This document shows, piece by piece, positions 58,396 to 64,000 of a stretch of 64,000 nucleotides of DNA. This DNA comes from Apricaphanius iberus. Its lineage: Eukaryota > Chordata > Actinopteri > Cyprinodontiformes > Aphaniidae. Each line of letters opens with the position of its first letter. Position 1 is the first letter of the stretch. The DNA lies in contig JAPXFQ010002804.1 of assembly GCA_028564705.1 (NCBI GenBank), positions 1,736,001 to 1,800,000 on the forward strand. Direction: 5' to 3'. The notes below the pieces were generated by a model, which was given only the letters and a program-made list of their open reading frames with translations, was not told the DNA's origin and ran no database searches. The position numbers and the translations under genes are program-made.

Positions 58396-59957
58396 GGAAA
58401 CACAATAAAGAGAACAGAACCGAGGATATGTAAATGTGGGATTTACTTACCAACATGTAAACTTGGATAAAGGCTCTAATTCTAATTTAGGTATTAGCTC
58501 GATTATTGCCATAGGTGGATTCAAATGCGCATGTAAAAGCACTGAGGGTTTGAGCGAGGTGTGGCCTTTCCAACACCATCTTTTCACTTTTGAGATGAAC
58601 TTTTCATTAGGAGGTTCATAATAGTAACTCCAATAATTTGAGTACTGAAAATACACAAGGCAAATCATTTGCCCCAGGCAGTTTTTCAGTTACAAAATGT
58701 CCTCACTTCCAGCGACGTGGCATCCAGGAGATGTTTCGGTTTCCCGACTCAATCCTTTAGCATATGGTAATGTATCCAACTACCGAATCAGGTGCTGCTC
58801 AGCTAAGGGACATCAAACGTGTGTGTTCTATGTGTGTTTCATGATGTATTGCCGTTTTTATTTTCATGTAAAGCAACTTGATTTGCCTGTTATTGAAAAT
58901 GTGCTATACAAATAAAATTGTCTTGCCTAGTTCATAATTCGATGGATGCACTTGAAAATTGGTGACAGGATTGTCCAAAGGATGAGAAACAGGCCCAGAG
59001 GATAATCTCAATGAAAGATGGGATCATTGTGGGGACATTTGGTGGCTTATCTCAGTGAGTTCACTAGGTGATTTGTGAATGGGAGGTGCAGCTGATGGAC
59101 CTTCTGCCCAACAGGCTGCTCTCTCTACAGGGGGGCTCAGAAACCACAGGGCCGTCCACCTCGCAGAGCAGTCCAAGCTGAGTCCATACGCTCGCCTCCA
59201 GGGTCACTGATGGCATCCTCCTGCTTCCAGCAGAGGACTGCTGCTCAGCCGAGGCCCCGGCGACACCCAGCGAGCAGACACGTGCTCCGATTCCCATGCT
59301 TCGCTCCACTCTAACGTAGACATAACACTGGAGCACACCGTGTTCACACCGCACAGGTGCCAGCTTCTTTTGAGTGTGCTTTACACAAGAGCTCAGAAAT
59401 GTGAAGGCGACGGTGCAAACACACTCAGAGCCACAAGCGAGCGTGTCCCTTCATTAACAATGACGGGAGTCACTTTCTGCTCCCGTTGTGTGCAGCTGGT
59501 TGCCACTAAAGAGGGAATCTGTTTGCAGACTCGTGAGTGTGTGTCTCTGCGGCTGGGGGAAGACCTTCTGATGAATGACCGGAGTCACCTCCACCTACAC
59601 ACAGAGCTGTGTTTGCACTGAATACCCCTCACACACCTTAGTGCTAGCTATTTATAGTACATGTTCGGTCATGGGTTTTTGCATGATAAATGTATGATAC
59701 ATCTTAAGGGATTTGTTTGACCCTAGAGCTTATCAGAAGGAGATTTATTTTTCCCTTACAAGCAGAATGCAAGTTCAGCAGCCTTCACCGCAGTCAAGCT
59801 AGCCGAAGCTCTGTTTCGTTGTTCATGTAGTCATCATGGTAGAACTCTGGATCTGAAGCACATACCTAATGAGCTGAGCTTATTTAATAAGCCTATGAGA
59901 ACTGATGGCGAATGATGCCTTTCACTGTTACTGCAATGGTGGTATCAAAGTATATTA
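58396..59957. other. DNA without recognised gene
   Basis: A GC-richer stretch at 59090-59360 has a 96-codon open frame on the minus strand with no domain. It could be a non-coding exon or regulatory DNA. The remainder shows nothing recognisable. Confidence 0.3.
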
Positions 59958-60490
59958 GGGGTGTAATGGTACACGAAAATCATGGTTCGGTACGTTCGGT
60001 ATTTAAGATTTTACTTTGATCAGAACTCTGTTCCTGAATTCCATCCTTTCGATTCCTGAAGAAAAATTTATTTTTATTATGTTCTGCTACCTAAAAAAGT
60101 TCAAAGAATAGAAATTACTGAAGTACTTAATTTTTTTTTATTATATAAATAAAATAGTACAAGTAGACATAGCCAGAGTAGAAAACAATATAGCCAGATG
60201 ATGTTTTAGTGAGTCAGTGTTATGGACCTTATTTCTGTTGAAAGATGAATTCACTGACAAAGTTCTGGTTCAGTCCATCTTTCTGTTTCTACTGGAGCTG
60301 CATTAAAAACCATTAATGTTCCCAAATATCAGCATCTTTTCTGTTTTATTTTGGTGTCACATTTTAAAGTTGAGCAGTGGAACATTACACTGCACTATGT
60401 GTTCCACACAAACATTTTGCCTTGATTCAGGTAGAAAACAGGTGTATGGGTGGGCCGTCCATCAAGGCATCATACCCACCCAACACAAAT
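59958..60490 (+). repeat. hAT-like relic, left part
   Basis: Starts TAGGGGTGTAATGGTACACG followed by ATGGTTCGGTACGTTCGGTA, a typical left end of a fish hAT family. Internal blocks are shared with 1500-1640 and 7040-7260. No right end was found. Confidence 0.6.
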
Positions 60491-61169
60491 GGCAAAACAT
60501 GTGTAAAGAAAGGCTGCTGTAGGCTATAATTCTGGACTCTTGGAGGCAGTAAAGAAAATACTTTTATACTGATGTTTGCCAAAAAATACATTTTACCTTG
60601 GCTTAACAAAAACAAGAGCAAAGCTAGCACACGCAGAGATGATGTTATTACAGATCAACCATGAGTGATTTCCTGGTCCATGCGCCATACCAGTTGGTGG
60701 CGGTGTTGCGGCAATTTTTAATAATAACTGTTGAAAAAAAAAACTGGAACTTTCTTTTAACATTCCAGCTGCAGCATAAATGCGTATTACGTCCAAATCG
60801 GCCTAGAAGGAAATCAAGAAGCACTTCCGAGGCTTTCGTAATTCCAAGGGGAGTATAAACATGGAGAAGTTACTGCGTTTTGGGCAGATTAAAGTTTATT
60901 ACAAGCGGAATTTGTCCTGCCCCGAGCACTTCTGTTCTACGGATGACCGCTGATGGAGGAAGTGAATATAAATACTGCTGAACGGCTCAGACTAGCTCCT
61001 AAATTCTAAGAATAAGTAAGAAAACATAAAATGTGCTAAAAATAATGTCCAGGTTGATAAAGAACTATCTTTTCCCTTAAGATCCAGTGAGGCCCAAGAA
61101 GTCTATTGAAATCTGAAGTGACTGAGTGAATGTTTCAGTTTAATTCTGTTTTTTTTGCTCCCTTTCAAA

Positions 61170-61500
61170 TAAGCAGCTGGAGGAGCGATGTGCACAACCT
61201 GAATGTGGCCCTCACATTTCACCTGCTACCATGGACACTGTATTGAATGACAGCTGAGGGATGAGACCCCCGATGGTTTGCTCCATAAGGCCGATGCACA
61301 TAAATATCAATGTTGTCCTCTCCGGCTCTGCTGCGCTCAGCTCAACAGAGGGACCTTTTGATGGAGCCGTAGGAAAAACTCAGACTGTGCCATTTCATAA
61401 TTCAGCAGCCCGGCCAGCAGATTTCAAGACACACTCTGAGTCTCAGCACGCAGCAGAAATATTTACCATAGCGCCACTGTATGTGTGAGCAGAGGGTTGA
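61170..61500. promoter_or_regulatory. Candidate conserved non-coding element
   Basis: A unique-looking stretch of moderate GC with no repeat ends, for example TGTGGCCCTCACATTTCACC and TTTCATAATTCAGCAGCCCG. The open frame of 75 codons on the plus strand has no recognised domain. Suggested only because it stands out from the repeat-rich surroundings. Confidence 0.15.
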
Positions 61501-61969
61501 GGCCAGTGCTCAGAGTGGGTCCCTCCTCCTGTCCTATATCGAATAAACCCTCGGCCATGCAGTATGAGCAATTTGATTTGAGCATATCATTGCAACAACA
61601 GAGTCATTATGTTCACAAAAACATCAAGCTTCGTGAAAGAACTCTAAACTACAGGGATCCACAAATGGTAGTCTAATGTGATGATGTACGTTAAGGACTA
61701 ACAGACACTTAAAGGTCTCATTCACTGAGAAGCGGTGTAATATTTCTTCTTCTTGAAATACAATTATTCTGAGTTGCGTATGCATGCTGCACATGAACAT
61801 TTGCTCCAACCTTCATTGGCTGCATTAGTAAGAAAAACGAACTACGGCAAAAACAAGGAAGCCAGAAAAAGATCGGGGAAAGCGTTTTGATTGGTCGCTT
61901 GAATATTTTAACTCAGCAGACGGCTCACAGAGACCGCAGGCGGCGGGTTTCTCGCCTCGCAAGGCGAAA

Positions 61970-62080
61970 AATATCAAACACTCACTAGAGTGTTTCCCAC
62001 AGCGCTGCCACTGGCCGGTGGACTGAATCGATTCATAGGATTTGATGAATCCATATTCAATTAAAAAATTATTTCAGTTC
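61970..62080 (+). repeat. Dispersed repeat, copy 1 (hAT relic)
   Basis: CACTAGAGTGTTTCCCACAG then GC.GCCACTGGCCGGTGGAC, TGAATCGATTCA; the same words recur at about 63610-63700. Part of a non-autonomous hAT family with TCGATTC-rich ends. Confidence 0.75.
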
Positions 62081-62614
62081 ATTGATGAATCTATATTTTT
62101 AACAGCCATAATTGTAAAGATTATTTTTATACAAAAATGTATTATACAAAACACAGGACAATAAAAAAAAAATATTCAAAAGGCAAAACCTGATACCAGT
62201 TCCCGCCAACCACATAGCCATATGTTTTTGTTTGGTTTATTCTGCAAAAGCGGTTATTGAAAAAGAAAAAAATCTATCAACCACATTAATTATGATTTCA
62301 ATACTGAAGAGGGGTAGAGCTGGTAAAGAAGGAAAAGACGGCAAGCTGGTGGTGTGGGGTATTTATCGTTTTGACATGCACAGAAATCTCTTAAAGACTA
62401 GAAACGGCCATAGAAGAAGAAGCAGACTTTTGTTGTAAACGAACATGGCTGCGCCCATTTCAAATGGAGGAGTAGGATGTTCTTCAGAGTGTGCTGTTGT
62501 GGAATACTTTGATTGCTTTCTTGTTACGGTTTTATATCTTCAAGCCTTCATCGTTATGTACACAATAAAATCATAAACCGAAATTCCTTTGTTCTTTTTT
62601 TTTTTAAGCCAACA

Positions 62615-63335
62615 TAGTGCTGGACGATAATTCGATAGCAATATATATCGATCAATAGACATGTGGTGCGATAGAAAAAAACGGGTTGATTAAAAAGTTT
62701 GATAGCAAAAAAAAAAAGTTTCCCCTCATTATTTTTAATGATACCCCTATTACTTACTCCAAAAAAACCATTAACATGACCTAGCAGCTCCGTCAGCCAC
62801 CCTCTCTCCTTTCAAACCACAAAAAGGATGAAATGATTTGACAGAATTTTTTGATAGTCCCTAAGCGAACCACCGTAGTAACTTTGCCGTGGTCAGATGT
62901 CACAGCAAGGAGCAGCGGAGGAAGTTGTTCTAGATAAATGTTAGTGGCTCAGGTAAAGGTTGCGTCCTGTTCTGAACTAATCCTCGACGCACTAAAACAC
63001 TAAATGTAACAATAATAAGCAAAATATAAAACTACGATCAGCTGTCTTAAGCAGGACTCCCCTCCTACGGCTCGCTGCGCTGCCAATCTGTTACAGAGAG
63101 ACACAGGAAACTTATCAGGTCGCGCTGCTAACAACATCTGAGGCTTTTAAAATGTTCCCTCATTTTTTTTCTGTGTCTTACAAATTAAGTTAATTATGTA
63201 AATTCTTAGTTAAAATGAGTTAATTGAAGAAGAATAAAATGACTAGGGAGGCATTTAAAATATATATTTTACATTTTCTGATATTTATCGATAATTATCA
63301 ATATTGATATACTCTTTCTATGTCGTCCAGCCCTA
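62615..63335. mobile_element. Non-autonomous hAT element, 721 bp
   Basis: Left TAGTGCTGGACGATAATTCG and right TATGTCGTCCAGCCCTA are inverted partners (GGAC.A versus TCGTCC). The flanks AGCCAACA and GGCTAACA match at 6 of 8 positions. Subterminal ATATATATCGATC and TTTATCGATAATTATC pair. No transposase. Confidence 0.65.
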
Positions 63336-63369
63336 GGCTAACATATTGTACACCTACGACAAGGCTAGA

Positions 63370-63715
63370 TATTGTTGGGAATTTCACAATTCGATTTCGA
63401 TTCTTGTGGCTTCGATTCGATTTGATATTGATTTATTAGCTTGATATTGAATCAATAATGATAATAAACAAGTAACTAAATACCTAAATATATTTTTAAA
63501 CATTGTGTGCAGTAGTACCAATGTTTAGCAAAACTTGAATCCACCATGTTTCCTGTCATGATAAATTTATCAGAACAAACTGTACAATATTATACACGTG
63601 CTGTACAATGCTGAACACTCTCACTAGAGTGTTGCCCACAGCGCCGCCACTGGCCGGTGGACTGAATCGATTCAAAGGAACTGATTAATCGATATTGAAT
63701 TGAGAAACATATAAC
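63370..63715 (+). repeat. Dispersed repeat, copy 2 (hAT relic)
   Basis: GGGAATTTCACAATTCGATT starts a TCGATT-rich block that leads into CTCACTAGAGTGTTGCCCAC and GCCACTGGCCGGTGGACTGA, as in copy 1. The element's borders are not resolved. Confidence 0.65.
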
Positions 63716-64000
63716 CGCAATGCATTAAAAAAAAAAATAAATAAATAAAAAGAACAACATTTTTACCCAGCCCTTGCCTTATGGTTTAACAGAAATGCAC
63801 AGTGATTACCTGCATTCAGAATGAGGGTTTTCATGCACCATAAATCGGATTAACTATCAGCATAAACCACACCTCTTAATCTGAATGAAATTTTGATCTG
63901 AATGAGTTTGATTTAGTCAGGATAAGATAAGAATGGCTTGTTTACAGGAAGTATTTTATTCTGATCTTATTATTTGTGTTCATGTAAACTTAGCTAATGG

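Noticed and set aside
59064..59354. 96-codon minus-strand frame in a GC-richer block
   Set aside because: No domain, no convincing splice sites on both sides, and no similarity I recognise; left as unexplained non-coding DNA.
1..64000. CRISPR arrays, bacterial operons, Shine-Dalgarno sites, rRNA genes
   Set aside because: None are seen, and the spliced gene and fish transposons show this is vertebrate nuclear DNA, so such features are not expected.

Overview
This window is vertebrate nuclear DNA, almost certainly from a teleost fish. It is AT-rich and intron-rich, with few long open frames, and it is crowded with repeat types typical of fish genomes: Tc1-like elements, a DD38E Tc1 relative of the Intruder type, many hAT-type elements starting TAGGG with 8-bp target duplications, a tRNA-headed SINE, LINE tails and TTAA/TAA-flanked MITEs. 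No prokaryotic features, CRISPR arrays or rRNA genes are seen.

One host gene is well supported: a minus-strand gene of the HIVEP/Schnurri zinc-finger transcription factor family, closest to HIVEP3 by the motifs I recognise. Its giant exon (25173 to 21319, 1285 codons) carries the N-terminal ZAS finger pair, the isolated third finger, the KKKRLRL basic motif and the RSASEQ / RSKSFDY / SWCYLNYIKPN family motifs. Three further exons are read from splice signals: 20988-20813, 7581-7445 and 3826-3246, the last of which could instead run to a stop at 3144. All intron phases agree (0, 2, 1), giving one continuous frame of about 1583-1616 codons. A strong acceptor at 25520 and a GC-richer, TATA-preceded block with a donor at 32117 suggest a non-coding first exon and promoter near 32.45 kb. 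The notable point is that the second (C-terminal) finger pair typical of HIVEP proteins is not seen where it would be expected.

Layout: 1-3.1 kb is 3' flank or intron with no recognised gene. From 3.1 to 25.2 kb lies the coding part of the hivep3-like gene; its 13.2-kb intron holds a LINE tail, a SINE split by a TAA-flanked MITE, a dead Tc1 transposase, a GC-rich patch, nested hAT fossils and a clean 900-bp hAT element. From 25.5 to 32.1 kb is a probable 5' intron with a truncated Tc1. From 32.5 to 51 kb is intergenic or distal intronic DNA with hAT, TTAA and LINE relics, a CpG-richer patch at 37.1-37.5 kb and a dead hAT transposase. From 51.3 to 57.2 kb is a remarkable nest of four DNA transposons: hAT-like > hAT > DD38E (Intruder-like, with an intact 347-aa transposase) > Tc1 (dead transposase, near-identical inverted repeats). 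From 57.2 to 64 kb are more LINE and hAT relics.

The repeats do not form a pathway with the host gene; they record successive insertions in and around it. Assignments rest on motif recognition, splice signals and target-site duplications read by eye. No database search was possible, so paralogue identity (hivep3a or hivep3b) and repeat family names are provisional.
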